A stretch of 13,690 bases of DNA from Eggerthellaceae bacterium UBA5808. Lineage in GTDB: Bacteria > Actinomycetota > Coriobacteriia > Coriobacteriales > Eggerthellaceae. The notes under the pieces were generated by a model. It saw only the letters and a list, made by a program, of their open reading frames with translations, ran no database searches and was not told the DNA's origin. Position 1 is the first letter of the stretch. Every line of letters begins with the position of its first letter. The translations under genes and the position numbers were made by a program. The stretch covers positions 1-13,690 of the forward strand of contig DIDE01000098.1 in assembly GCA_002417975.1 (NCBI GenBank), read 5' to 3'. Positions 1-6,472 of this stretch are shown here, piece after piece.

Positions 1-1
1 A

Positions 2-61
2 AGTACAACGGCTGTCCTGACGGTTACGTTGCATCAGACGTCGAATGGAGGTGCTGCGTAA
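2..61 (+). CDS. C-terminal end of a PilN-like pilus assembly protein (partial)
   Basis: Reading frame 2 is open from the left edge to a TAA at 59-61 and encodes STTAVLTVTLHQTSNGGAA. The alternating hydrophobic strand (AVLTVTL) followed by a short polar tail resembles the last beta strand of PilN-type inner-membrane proteins. The stop lies one base before the start of the PilO-like gene, and the ribosome site of that gene (GGAGGTG, 47-53) sits inside these last codons, as expected for pilN-pilO translational coupling. The identification rests mainly on position; only 19 residues are visible, and another pilus gene is possible. Confidence 0.5.
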   Translation, partial: STTAVLTVTLHQTSNGGAA

Positions 62-62
62 T

Positions 63-644
63 ATGGCACGCTATACATTCAACAAAAAAGAGAAAGTTTT
101 AATGACCATTTTAGCGTTACTCCTTGTAGGGGTTGCTTGGTATTTTCTCGTTTTTAGCCCTTGCCAACAGTCAACTCAGCGCATCGAAACCCAGGTTTCG
201 AGTACGCAGACGCAGGTTGATCTTGCTGCCAGCAAGCTTCAAAGTATGGACTCTATGCAGTCCTCCATTGATGCAGATAAACAAAGTGGAAAGACGCAGG
301 TTACCATGCCTGCCTACGATAATTCTCAAGCAGCATTGGTGCAGCTTAATGGTGCGCTAGCTGACACCGAAAGCTACACACTTTCGTTTAACGATCTTGA
401 TTGGAGTACGAGCGGGGTTGTCAAGCGTGGAATTGACGTTGTTTATGGATGCAGTAGCTATGCCACTGCGCGTCAGGTGCTTGATAAGCTGACAAGCGGA
501 ACGTATCCATGTACGATTGATTCGGTAACCATTTCTAATTCATCGGCAGGGTCTAAAGTATCGACGAGTTCAAGTGGTACGCGCTCGGTAAGTTCGTCTG
601 CAACTTCGGTTCGTGTTCATGTTACCTTTTATGAAACATGTTAG
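63..644 (+). CDS. PilO-like type IV pilus inner-membrane assembly protein
   Basis: Probable PilO homologue of 193 residues, part of the PilM-PilN-PilO inner-membrane platform that aligns the pilus machine. It has a short basic cytoplasmic N terminus (ARYTFNKKEK), one membrane segment at about residues 13-32, a Gln/Ser/Thr-rich coiled-coil stretch at about 35-73, and a C-terminal alpha/beta domain beginning near MPAYDNSQAALVQLNGAL, the usual PilO layout and length. The start at 63 is chosen because GGAGGTG (47-53) lies 9 bases upstream; an in-frame ATG at 45 overlaps that site and has none of its own. A Ser-rich segment (about residues 157-181) before the last strand is unusual and may be a flexible loop. 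It follows the PilN-like end by one base, so it is the last gene of a pil operon. PilO sequences are poorly conserved, so the call rests on topology and context. Confidence 0.7.
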   Translation: MARYTFNKKEKVLMTILALLLVGVAWYFLVFSPCQQSTQRIETQVSSTQTQVDLAASKLQSMDSMQSSIDADKQSGKTQVTMPAYDNSQAALVQLNGALADTESYTLSFNDLDWSTSGVVKRGIDVVYGCSSYATARQVLDKLTSGTYPCTIDSVTISNSSAGSKVSTSSSGTRSVSSSATSVRVHVTFYETC

Positions 645-924
645 TTTGCTTAACGCATGCGCAGTTGACAAGGATATACTTCATTGCCTTGTTTGAAATG
701 CCTGCTCGTTAATAGGCATGTAGATGGTTTAGATACAATTATTATGAGTGGGTTGGTCTAAATTTTATATGCAGGCGTAAAACGTACGAAGTGTCTGCAT
801 CTTGGTGCTTAAATGGATCTAGATTGAAGATAGTGCGCGAGATATAGTGGGATGAGAAGACATAGTTACCAAATGTCTGCCCTTTGGGTTTTGCCGCGCC
901 TCGTGATTTTTATAGGGTTATCTA
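645..924. other. Intergenic region with no convincing gene
   Basis: About 280 bases between the pilus gene and the rpsA promoter contain only very short open frames. A perfect 6-bp inverted repeat, ATGCCT (698-703) and AGGCAT (714-719), could form a hairpin after the pil operon but has no following T-run, so it is not a clear intrinsic terminator. A perfect -35-like TTGACA at 665-670 has no -10 hexamer at a suitable distance. I see no RNA gene or repeat here. Confidence 0.5.
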
Positions 925-933
925 TGGTATAAT
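925..933 (+). promoter_or_regulatory. Extended -10 promoter of rpsA
   Basis: TGG-TATAAT (TG at 925-926, hexamer 928-933) is a perfect extended -10 element. The matching -35 position (about 905-910, GATTTT) is poor, which is common for extended -10 promoters. A start of transcription near 940 would give rpsA a leader of about 150 bases. Confidence 0.65.
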
Positions 934-989
934 CAATCGACTTGTGTTACTTGGAAGTAATATAAGTACGTATTTGTTGGCCCCCGAGA

Positions 990-1029
990 CATGTTTGCTC
1001 TCGCTGCGATACATATCGCCGTAAACATG
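990..1029 (+). promoter_or_regulatory. Stem-loop in the rpsA mRNA leader
   Basis: CATGTTTGC (990-998) can pair with GTAAACATG (1021-1029) over 9 positions, counting one G-U pair. Inside it, GCGAT (1006-1010) and ATCGC (1015-1019) form a second perfect stem over the loop ACAT. The result is a two-part stem with a 7-base/1-base internal loop, between the promoter and the rpsA ribosome site. A leader this long and structured suggests control of S1 synthesis; S1 is autoregulated in E. coli, but any role here is inferred. Confidence 0.5.
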
Positions 1030-1053
1030 GTGTAATTCGCATTCATGACGAAG

Positions 1054-1084
1054 GGTCCCCGAAATAATTTTTTGAAAGGGGTCC
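1054..1084 (+). promoter_or_regulatory. rpsA ribosome site, able to be sequestered in a hairpin
   Basis: The ribosome site GAAAGGGG (1074-1081) is 6 bases before the TTG start at 1088. Its GGGG and the following UCC can pair with GGTCCCC at 1054-1060: four G-C pairs, a U-U mismatch, then two G-C pairs, with a 17-base loop. The site decides the start codon, and its pairing suggests control at translation initiation. Confidence 0.55.
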
Positions 1085-1087
1085 ATT

Positions 1088-2287
1088 TTGACCGAAATCA
1101 AAAACACGTCCATCATCGATTTTGAGGATATTTCCGATGATCAGATGAACAAAATGATCGATGGGACGTTGACCGACTTCGACGAAGGTGATCTGGTAGA
1201 TGGCACCATCGTCAAGATCGAGCACGATGAGGTGCTCGTAGACATCGGATTCAAGAGTGAAGGTGTTATTCCTTCCCGCGAACTGTCAATCCGCAAAGAT
1301 GCTGATCCTTCTGACATCGTCAATCTTGGCGATCATATCGAAGCATTGGTTCTCCAAAAAGAGGATAAGGACGGTCGTCTGATCCTCTCCAAGAAGCGTG
1401 CTGAGTATGAGCGTGCATGGATTTCGGTTGAAGAGAAATTCAAGGCTGGAGAGACTGTTACTGGCGAAGTTATCGAAGTTGTTAAGGGCGGCTTGATCCT
1501 TGACATCGGTCTTCGTGGATTCCTGCCTGCATCTTTGGTTGACCTTCGACGCGTTAAGGATCTTGATATGTATCTCGGCACCGAGCTCGAAGCTCGTGTC
1601 ATTGAGATGGATCGTAATCGTAACAACGTGGTTCTGTCACGTCGTGTGCTGTTGGAAGAGGGACGCAAGAACGAGCGTGCCGAGATCCTCAGCAAACTTT
1701 CCAAGGGTATGCGCCTCAAGGGCACCGTTTCCTCAATTGTCGACTTTGGTGCATTCGTCGACTTGGGCGGCATCGATGGTCTGGTTCACATCTCCGAGCT
1801 TTCTTGGAGCCATGTCAACCATCCGTCCGAAGTCGTCAAGGTTGGCCAGGAAGTCGAAGTTCAGGTTCTCGATGTCGACTTGCAGCGTGAGCGTATTTCA
1901 CTCGGCCTCAAGCAGACGACTGAAGATCCTTGGATCAAACTCGTCGAGCAATATCCTGTTGGAACCATCGTTGATGGCAAGGTCACCAAGACGGTACCAT
2001 TCGGTGCATTCGTCGCTCTAGGCCCCGATGTCGAGGGATTGGTACACATCTCCGAGATGAGCAACCGTCACATCGATACGCCGACGCAGGTTGTACACGC
2101 TGGCGATGCAGTCAAGGTCAAGGTTATGGAAATCAATACCGACCGTCGTCGTATCAGCCTGTCTATGAAGGCTGCTGCTGAGGAACTCGGCTTTGAGATT
2201 GAAGTTGCCGAGCCTGATCCTGCTGCACTCGAAGAAAAACGTGAGCGCAAACAGCGTGCTGACAAAAAGGCCGCAAGCGCTGAATAG
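1088..2287 (+). CDS. rpsA: 30S ribosomal protein S1
   Basis: Ribosomal protein S1, 399 residues, binds mRNA at the small subunit. Four S1 (OB-fold) repeats are visible at about residues 34-104, 121-186, 207-276 and 292-361. Repeats 3 and 4 have the canonical pattern (VDFGAFVDL..GLVHISELS and VPFGAFVAL..GLVHISEMS); repeats 1 and 2 are divergent (GVIPSREL, GFLPASLV), as usual. Acidic N-terminal and charged C-terminal (KRERKQRADKK) tails flank the repeats. The four-repeat form is typical of Actinobacteria, against six in E. coli. It starts at TTG, 6 bases after GAAAGGGG; no in-frame ATG with a ribosome site exists upstream. It is preceded by its own promoter and structured leader and ends at a strong terminator, so it is probably monocistronic. 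It is much richer in C-ending codons (ATC, GTC, GAC, TTC) than its neighbours, as expected for a highly expressed gene. Confidence 0.97.
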   Translation: MTEIKNTSIIDFEDISDDQMNKMIDGTLTDFDEGDLVDGTIVKIEHDEVLVDIGFKSEGVIPSRELSIRKDADPSDIVNLGDHIEALVLQKEDKDGRLILSKKRAEYERAWISVEEKFKAGETVTGEVIEVVKGGLILDIGLRGFLPASLVDLRRVKDLDMYLGTELEARVIEMDRNRNNVVLSRRVLLEEGRKNERAEILSKLSKGMRLKGTVSSIVDFGAFVDLGGIDGLVHISELSWSHVNHPSEVVKVGQEVEVQVLDVDLQRERISLGLKQTTEDPWIKLVEQYPVGTIVDGKVTKTVPFGAFVALGPDVEGLVHISEMSNRHIDTPTQVVHAGDAVKVKVMEINTDRRRISLSMKAAAEELGFEIEVAEPDPAALEEKRERKQRADKKAASAE

Positions 2288-2299
2288 TTTTGCTTAGGG

Positions 2300-2337
2300 G
2301 TTTGAATCTTTAAGCGTGTTCGTCTGACGATTCAAAC
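2300..2337 (+). repeat. Perfect 9-bp inverted repeat in the rpsA 3' UTR
   Basis: GTTTGAATC (2300-2308) and GATTCAAAC (2329-2337) are perfect complements around a 20-base loop. The repeat lies between the rpsA stop and the intrinsic terminator and has no T-run, so it is a separate structure, possibly a 3'-end stabilising or processing element. Confidence 0.6.
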
Positions 2338-2352
2338 AACGCATGTAGTTAT

Positions 2353-2388
2353 AGAGCCTCTGATCCCTTGGGATCGGAGGCTCTTTTT
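2353..2388 (+). terminator. Rho-independent terminator of rpsA
   Basis: AGAGCCTCTGATCC (2353-2366) pairs with GGATCGGAGGCTCT (2371-2384) over 14 positions with one G-U pair and the loop CTTG, followed by TTTTT ending at 2388. This is a textbook strong intrinsic terminator separating rpsA from mnmA. Confidence 0.95.
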
Positions 2389-2415
2389 GCTATTCGCTGA
2401 TCTCATACGTCATAG

Positions 2416-2446
2416 TTGTAGTGAGTAGTGTATTGTCGTATATAAT
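2416..2446 (+). promoter_or_regulatory. Probable promoter of the mnmA-coaE-uvrB operon
   Basis: A perfect TATAAT lies at 2441-2446, with only a weak -35-like TTGTAG at 2416-2421 (19-base spacer). It is downstream of the rpsA terminator and about 40 bases before mnmA, and it is the only good promoter candidate for the three-gene operon. No LexA-like palindrome is visible nearby although uvrB is often SOS-controlled. Confidence 0.5.
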
Positions 2447-2488
2447 TGAAATGAGTATAGACGCATAGGGTTATAAAGGATGATTAAC

Positions 2489-3565
2489 GTGGTACAGCGT
2501 GGTCGTATAGCATTGGGCATGAGTGGTGGAGTTGACTCCTCGACGTCTGCAGCCATTCTCCAACGAGAAGGCTATGAAGTCGTAGGTGTAACGTGCCGAT
2601 TTGTCGACGGTCCTTCGACAGAAACGGCAATTGCAGATGCTCGTTCTTGCTGTGACCTTATGGGAATTCAGCATGTAGTGTACGATGCACGTGCATCGTT
2701 TAACAAGAATGTTGTAGCGCCTTTTGTTGATGAATACGCGCGTGGTTTAACGCCTATCCCGTGTGTCCATTGCAATATGATGTGTAAGGTCCCATCGCTT
2801 CTTGATGCTGCTCGTTCATGCGGATGTGATTCGATTGCGACGGGACACTATGCGCGCATTGCTCATTTATCTGATGTTGATCGCTACGTTGTAAAGACAG
2901 CGCTTGATCATAGCAAAGACCAAAGTTATATGTTGTCGCTTCTTACGCAGGATCAGTTGTCGCATCTTGTGTTGCCTCTTGGTGGGACGACTAAGCTTGC
3001 CGTGCGTGTTGAAGCTCGCGATATTGGCTTGCCAGTTGCTGATAAGGCTGAGAGTCAAGACGTGTGCTTTATCCAGGGAGACTACAGGGACTTTCTTGCT
3101 GATCATGGAATAGTAGAACAACCTGGTTCGATTGTTGATGAAGCAGGTAATGTTCTTGGTGCTCATACGGGTTTGTCGGGGTATACGATTGGGCAGCGTA
3201 AGGGAATTGGTGTAGCAGCACCAGAGCCTCTGTACGTTATTGGTAAATGTGCTGAACGTAATGAACTTATTGTCGGTTTCGTGGATCGTACGTTGACTGA
3301 TCGCGTGGATGTTGTCGATTGCAATTGGCAAGCATTCAAAACACTTGATGCACCTATGGAATGCAGTGTGAAACTTCGTTATCGAGCAGATCCTGCTCCG
3401 TGTCTTATTGAGCCTACTGCTCAAGGCGCGCGCGTAACGCTTAAGTCGCCACAGCCTACGACAGCTCCAGGTCAATGTGGCGTATTTTCTATCGGTGATA
3501 CGATTTTAGGTGGAGCAACTATTTCGTCTGTTCATCGGTTGGCAAAGGGAGATGATTCTGAATGA
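2489..3565 (+). CDS. mnmA: tRNA-specific 2-thiouridylase MnmA
   Basis: Adenylates and then thiolates U34 of tRNAs for Lys, Glu and Gln (s2U34) in the cytoplasm, taking sulfur from a persulfide relay. The ATP pyrophosphatase loop SGGVDSS is near the N terminus (residues 12-18). The catalytic cysteine of the CN motif in PIPCVHCN is about residue 95, and the second reactive cysteine is in SQDVCFIQGDYRDFL (about residue 193). DQSYML and GYTIGQRKGIG are further family signatures; the C-terminal beta-barrel is complete. I prefer GTG at 2489 (358 residues): AAAGGA (2475-2480) lies 8 bases upstream of it but overlaps an in-frame ATG at 2480. The stop overlaps the coaE start (ATGA), indicating translational coupling. 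The gene sits between rpsA and coaE-uvrB, genes that are usually closer together in actinobacteria. Confidence 0.95.
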   Translation: MVQRGRIALGMSGGVDSSTSAAILQREGYEVVGVTCRFVDGPSTETAIADARSCCDLMGIQHVVYDARASFNKNVVAPFVDEYARGLTPIPCVHCNMMCKVPSLLDAARSCGCDSIATGHYARIAHLSDVDRYVVKTALDHSKDQSYMLSLLTQDQLSHLVLPLGGTTKLAVRVEARDIGLPVADKAESQDVCFIQGDYRDFLADHGIVEQPGSIVDEAGNVLGAHTGLSGYTIGQRKGIGVAAPEPLYVIGKCAERNELIVGFVDRTLTDRVDVVDCNWQAFKTLDAPMECSVKLRYRADPAPCLIEPTAQGARVTLKSPQPTTAPGQCGVFSIGDTILGGATISSVHRLAKGDDSE

Positions 3566-4227
3566 AAACGTATATTCTTATCGGCGGCATAGGGTCGGGT
3601 AAAACGACTATTTCGCGTTTGTTTGCGGAGCGTGGAGCAACCTGTCTTGACCTTGATGAAGTTGGCCATGAAATCCTTTGTCAGCCTGACGTTATTGCAA
3701 TGTTGAGCGATACGTTTGGTCATCGTATTTTGGATGAGAAGGGTGCGATCGACCGCTCGAAACTTGCACATTGCGCGTTTCGCTCTCCAGCTGACACGAT
3801 CAAGCTCAATGTGATTACTCAGCCACGGCTCATGAAAGAAGCCGAGCGGCAATTTCGAGCATATGAGCAGCAAGGGAAGTCCCTCGTCATTGTCGAGATT
3901 TCTGCCTATGATGGCCCTGCGGGGCGTTTTGCGCCCTTTGTGCGCGACGCTGATGGCATCATAGCCGTTACAGCGCCGCAACGTCTTCGCATTGAGAGAG
4001 CGGTGCGTAAGGGCTTCAGTAAGGCTGATGTGCGTCGTCGCATTGCGCGCCAAGCGACCGATGTGCAACGTGGTCTATGGGCTACGTATATTATCGAAAA
4101 TAAAGGGTCATTAGAGAATCTCAAGAATCGTGTTGATGAAGTATTTCAAGCTTTGCAGGCTTCCGATGCATCTGCCGGGGATGATGTGACGACGGAGGGA
4201 GCGAATCTGGATGGCTCATCTTTCTAG
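3562..4227 (+). CDS. coaE: Dephospho-CoA kinase
   Basis: Last step of coenzyme A synthesis: ATP-dependent 3'-phosphorylation of dephospho-CoA. The P-loop GGIGSGKT is at residues 8-15; CLDLDEVGHEI (Asp 30 and Asp 32) is the CoA-binding/catalytic segment; HCAFRSPADTIKLNVITQPRL matches the family's middle region, and the LID region is around KGFSKADVRRRIARQ. At 221 residues it is slightly longer than usual because of a polar C-terminal tail (about 15-20 residues, ASDASAGDDVTTEGANLDG) encoded over the ribosome site of uvrB. The start is ATG at 3562 in an ATGA overlap with mnmA, with AAGGGAG at 3545-3551. It overlaps uvrB by 17 bases, so the three genes are surely cotranscribed. Confidence 0.95.
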   Translation: MKTYILIGGIGSGKTTISRLFAERGATCLDLDEVGHEILCQPDVIAMLSDTFGHRILDEKGAIDRSKLAHCAFRSPADTIKLNVITQPRLMKEAERQFRAYEQQGKSLVIVEISAYDGPAGRFAPFVRDADGIIAVTAPQRLRIERAVRKGFSKADVRRRIARQATDVQRGLWATYIIENKGSLENLKNRVDEVFQALQASDASAGDDVTTEGANLDGSSF

Positions 4228-6340
4228 TCTTGATGGCGTTCCTATGCAGGGAAAGCTGCCCGAAGTACGTTTGTCTGGACAGCCGCTTAAAGTTGTTGCG
4301 CCGTATGAGCCTGCAGGCGATCAGCCTCAGGCGATTCGTGCGCTTGCGAAGGGAATCAATGAAGGACTGCGCTACCAAACGCTACTTGGTGTTACAGGTA
4401 GCGGCAAGACGTTCACGATGGCTAAAACCATAGAAGCGGTTCAGAAACCAACGCTCATCCTTGCCCCTAATAAGACACTTGCAGCTCAAGATGCTGCTGA
4501 ACTCAAGGAATTTTTCCCCGATAATGCGGTAGTGTATTTTGTTTCATATTACGATTATTACCAGCCCGAAGCGTATGTTCCGAGTACGGATACTTTTATC
4601 GAAAAAGATGCCTCAATTAACGAAGAAGTCGAGAAATTGCGTCATGCAGCAACGGCTGCGCTCCTTTCGCGTCGAGACGTTATTGTTGTCGCATCAGTTT
4701 CGTGCATTTACGGCATTGGCTCTCCTATGGATTATGCGGGTATGGCTGTATTTGTTGATAAAAGCAAGCCGGCTGATCGCGATGATATTATTCATCGTCT
4801 CATCGACATGCAATATGATCGCAACGATTACGAACTTACACGCGGAACATTTCGCGTGCGCGGCGATGCGCTTGACGTGTTTCCTCCTTATGCAGATAAT
4901 CCGCTTCGTCTGGAGTTTTGGGGTGATGAGATCGAGGAAATTGCCGAGATCAATAATGTAACCGGTGAACAGATCGAAACGTATGAGGCACTGCCTATCT
5001 GGCCAGCTTCTCATTATGTGACCGCTCGTCCTAAGATGACGCGTGCTCTCACAACGATTCGTGAGGAACTCAGAGACCGTCTAAGCCAGTTCAAGAGTGA
5101 GGGCAAATTGCTCGAGGCCGAACGGCTTGAGCAGCGGGTGAGCTACGATCTCGAAATGATGGAGACAATGGGATTCTGTAGTGGCATCGAGAATTACTCG
5201 CGTCATCTTGATGGTAGAAAACCTGGAGAACCTCCGTACACCTTAATTGACTATTTCCCTAAAGATTTTCTTTGCAGCATCGATGAGAGCCACGTGACGA
5301 TTCCGCAGATTCGTGGCATGCATGAGGGCGATCGCTCGCGTAAAGTCACCTTGACTGAGCATGGATTTCGACTTCCATCATGCTTGGATAATCGTCCGCT
5401 TCGGTTTGACGAATTTGAAGAACGTGTACCTCAATTCATCTATGTTTCGGCAACGCCGGGCGATTACGAAGAACGTGTTAGTCAAGCTACGGTTGAGCAG
5501 ATTATTAGACCTACGGGCTTGCTTGATCCAGAAATCGTGGTGCGTCCTTCGGTGTCCCAAATTGACGATATTATTGATGAGGCTCGTATTAGAGCTGCTC
5601 GCCATGAGCGTGTGCTTATCACAACGCTTACCAAAAAGATGGCGGAGGATTTGACTGATCATTTGCTTGACCAGGATATCAAGGCACGTTATATGCATTC
5701 CGATATTCCTACGCTTGAGCGTGTCGAGATTTTGAGTGATTTGCGACGCGGTGAATTTGACGTGCTTGTGGGCATCAATCTATTGCGTGAGGGGCTTGAT
5801 CTGCCCGAGGTATCGCTTGTTGCTATTCTTGATGCTGATAAAGAAGGATTCCTACGTAACCATCGCTCACTCATTCAGACAATCGGGAGAGCTGCGCGTA
5901 ATGCTGGTGGGCAGGTTATTATGTATGCCGATAAGCGTACCGATTCGATGGATCGAGCAATTCGCGAAACTGAACGCCGTCGTCGTATTCAGATGCAGTT
6001 CAATAAGGAGCATTCGATTACCCCGCGAACGGTAACAAAAGCAATTAATGATATTCGCTCGTCGGTGCAAACGGATACCGAGGGTGTATCTGGAGAAGAA
6101 GTAAACAAACAGCTTGCAGAGTTATCGCGCGAAGAAGTCTTGCGTCTATTGTCATCGATGGAAGATCGTATGGCTCAGGCCTCACACGATATGGACTTTG
6201 AAGAGGCAGCTCATTTACGGGACGAGGTTGTACGTCTTAAATCGTATGTTGATGGAAGTTCCGAAGATGATGTGCTTAAAGAGCTTAAATCGTCAGCGCG
6301 TAAGGGCTCTAAATTCGCATCATCGCATCATAAGCGGTAG
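4211..6340 (+). CDS. uvrB: UvrABC excision nuclease subunit B
   Basis: DNA damage-verifying helicase-like subunit of nucleotide excision repair; loaded by UvrA, it recruits UvrC. 709 residues, full length. In order: Walker A GVTGSGKT (60-67); the damage-probing beta-hairpin YYDYYQPEAYVPSTDTFIEK (about 113-132); motif II DESH (358-361); motif V GINLLREGLDLPEVSLVAILDA; motif VI QTIGRAARN; and a C-terminal UVR domain (about 637-678, MEDRMAQASHDMDFEEAAHLRDE read in two parts, positions 6158-6226) that contacts UvrC. A basic tail (SARKGSKFASSHHKR) extends it beyond typical length. The start at 4211 is supported by GGAGGG (4194-4199), 11 bases upstream; an inner ATG at 4244 lacks such a site. Last gene of the mnmA operon. 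No uvrA or uvrC lies in the window. Confidence 0.97.
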   Translation: MAHLSSLDGVPMQGKLPEVRLSGQPLKVVAPYEPAGDQPQAIRALAKGINEGLRYQTLLGVTGSGKTFTMAKTIEAVQKPTLILAPNKTLAAQDAAELKEFFPDNAVVYFVSYYDYYQPEAYVPSTDTFIEKDASINEEVEKLRHAATAALLSRRDVIVVASVSCIYGIGSPMDYAGMAVFVDKSKPADRDDIIHRLIDMQYDRNDYELTRGTFRVRGDALDVFPPYADNPLRLEFWGDEIEEIAEINNVTGEQIETYEALPIWPASHYVTARPKMTRALTTIREELRDRLSQFKSEGKLLEAERLEQRVSYDLEMMETMGFCSGIENYSRHLDGRKPGEPPYTLIDYFPKDFLCSIDESHVTIPQIRGMHEGDRSRKVTLTEHGFRLPSCLDNRPLRFDEFEERVPQFIYVSATPGDYEERVSQATVEQIIRPTGLLDPEIVVRPSVSQIDDIIDEARIRAARHERVLITTLTKKMAEDLTDHLLDQDIKARYMHSDIPTLERVEILSDLRRGEFDVLVGINLLREGLDLPEVSLVAILDADKEGFLRNHRSLIQTIGRAARNAGGQVIMYADKRTDSMDRAIRETERRRRIQMQFNKEHSITPRTVTKAINDIRSSVQTDTEGVSGEEVNKQLAELSREEVLRLLSSMEDRMAQASHDMDFEEAAHLRDEVVRLKSYVDGSSEDDVLKELKSSARKGSKFASSHHKR

Positions 6341-6352
6341 AGCTTACGATGC
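6325..6352 (+). repeat. Hairpin carrying the uvrB stop codon in its loop
   Basis: GCATCATAAGC (6325-6335) and GCTTACGATGC (6342-6352) pair at 10 of 11 positions around the loop GGTAGA, which contains the uvrB TAG (6338-6340). No T-run follows on either strand. The arm overlaps the last codons of uvrB, so it is either a 3'-end structure or partly a coincidence of coding sequence. Confidence 0.5.
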
Positions 6353-6376
6353 ACGCAGTATGAACTGGCTTGAAAT

Positions 6377-6409
6377 GAGGTGCTAGCGCTTCGGCAGTGC
6401 TAGCACCTC
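6377..6409. terminator. Strong hairpin between convergent uvrB and glycosyltransferase genes
   Basis: GAGGTGCTAGC (6377-6387) and GCTAGCACCTC (6399-6409) form a perfect 11-bp stem; the 11-base loop contains a smaller GC-TTCG-GC hairpin. Its position between two convergent genes suggests a bidirectional transcription end. There is no T-run on the plus strand and only ATTTC on the minus strand, so intrinsic termination is uncertain. Confidence 0.6.
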
Positions 6410-6472
6410 GCTGTGCATAATGGGTCTATAAATAGAGATAGATTGACCATCTAAACTTGCATTCAAAAAGGT

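Noticed and set aside
665..693. Perfect TTGACA as a promoter in the 645-924 gap
   Set aside because: No acceptable -10 hexamer lies 16-18 bases downstream.
852..932. 26-codon hydrophobic open frame upstream of rpsA
   Set aside because: It has no good ribosome site and ends inside the rpsA -10 element.
1044..1124. Short upstream frame overlapping the rpsA start, out of frame
   Set aside because: It has no ribosome site before the ATG; its coding content is just the hairpin region and the rpsA start read in another frame.
2389..2488. LexA box or riboswitch upstream of mnmA-coaE-uvrB
   Set aside because: There is no suitable palindrome, and the leader after the TATAAT is too short (about 35 bases) for a riboswitch.
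2867..3475. 202-residue open frame on the minus strand opposite mnmA
   Set aside because: It is antisense to a clearly conserved gene, with no ribosome site and an improbable composition.
3532..4068. 178-residue open frame on the minus strand opposite coaE
   Set aside because: It mirrors the coaE coding frame and has no family features or ribosome site.
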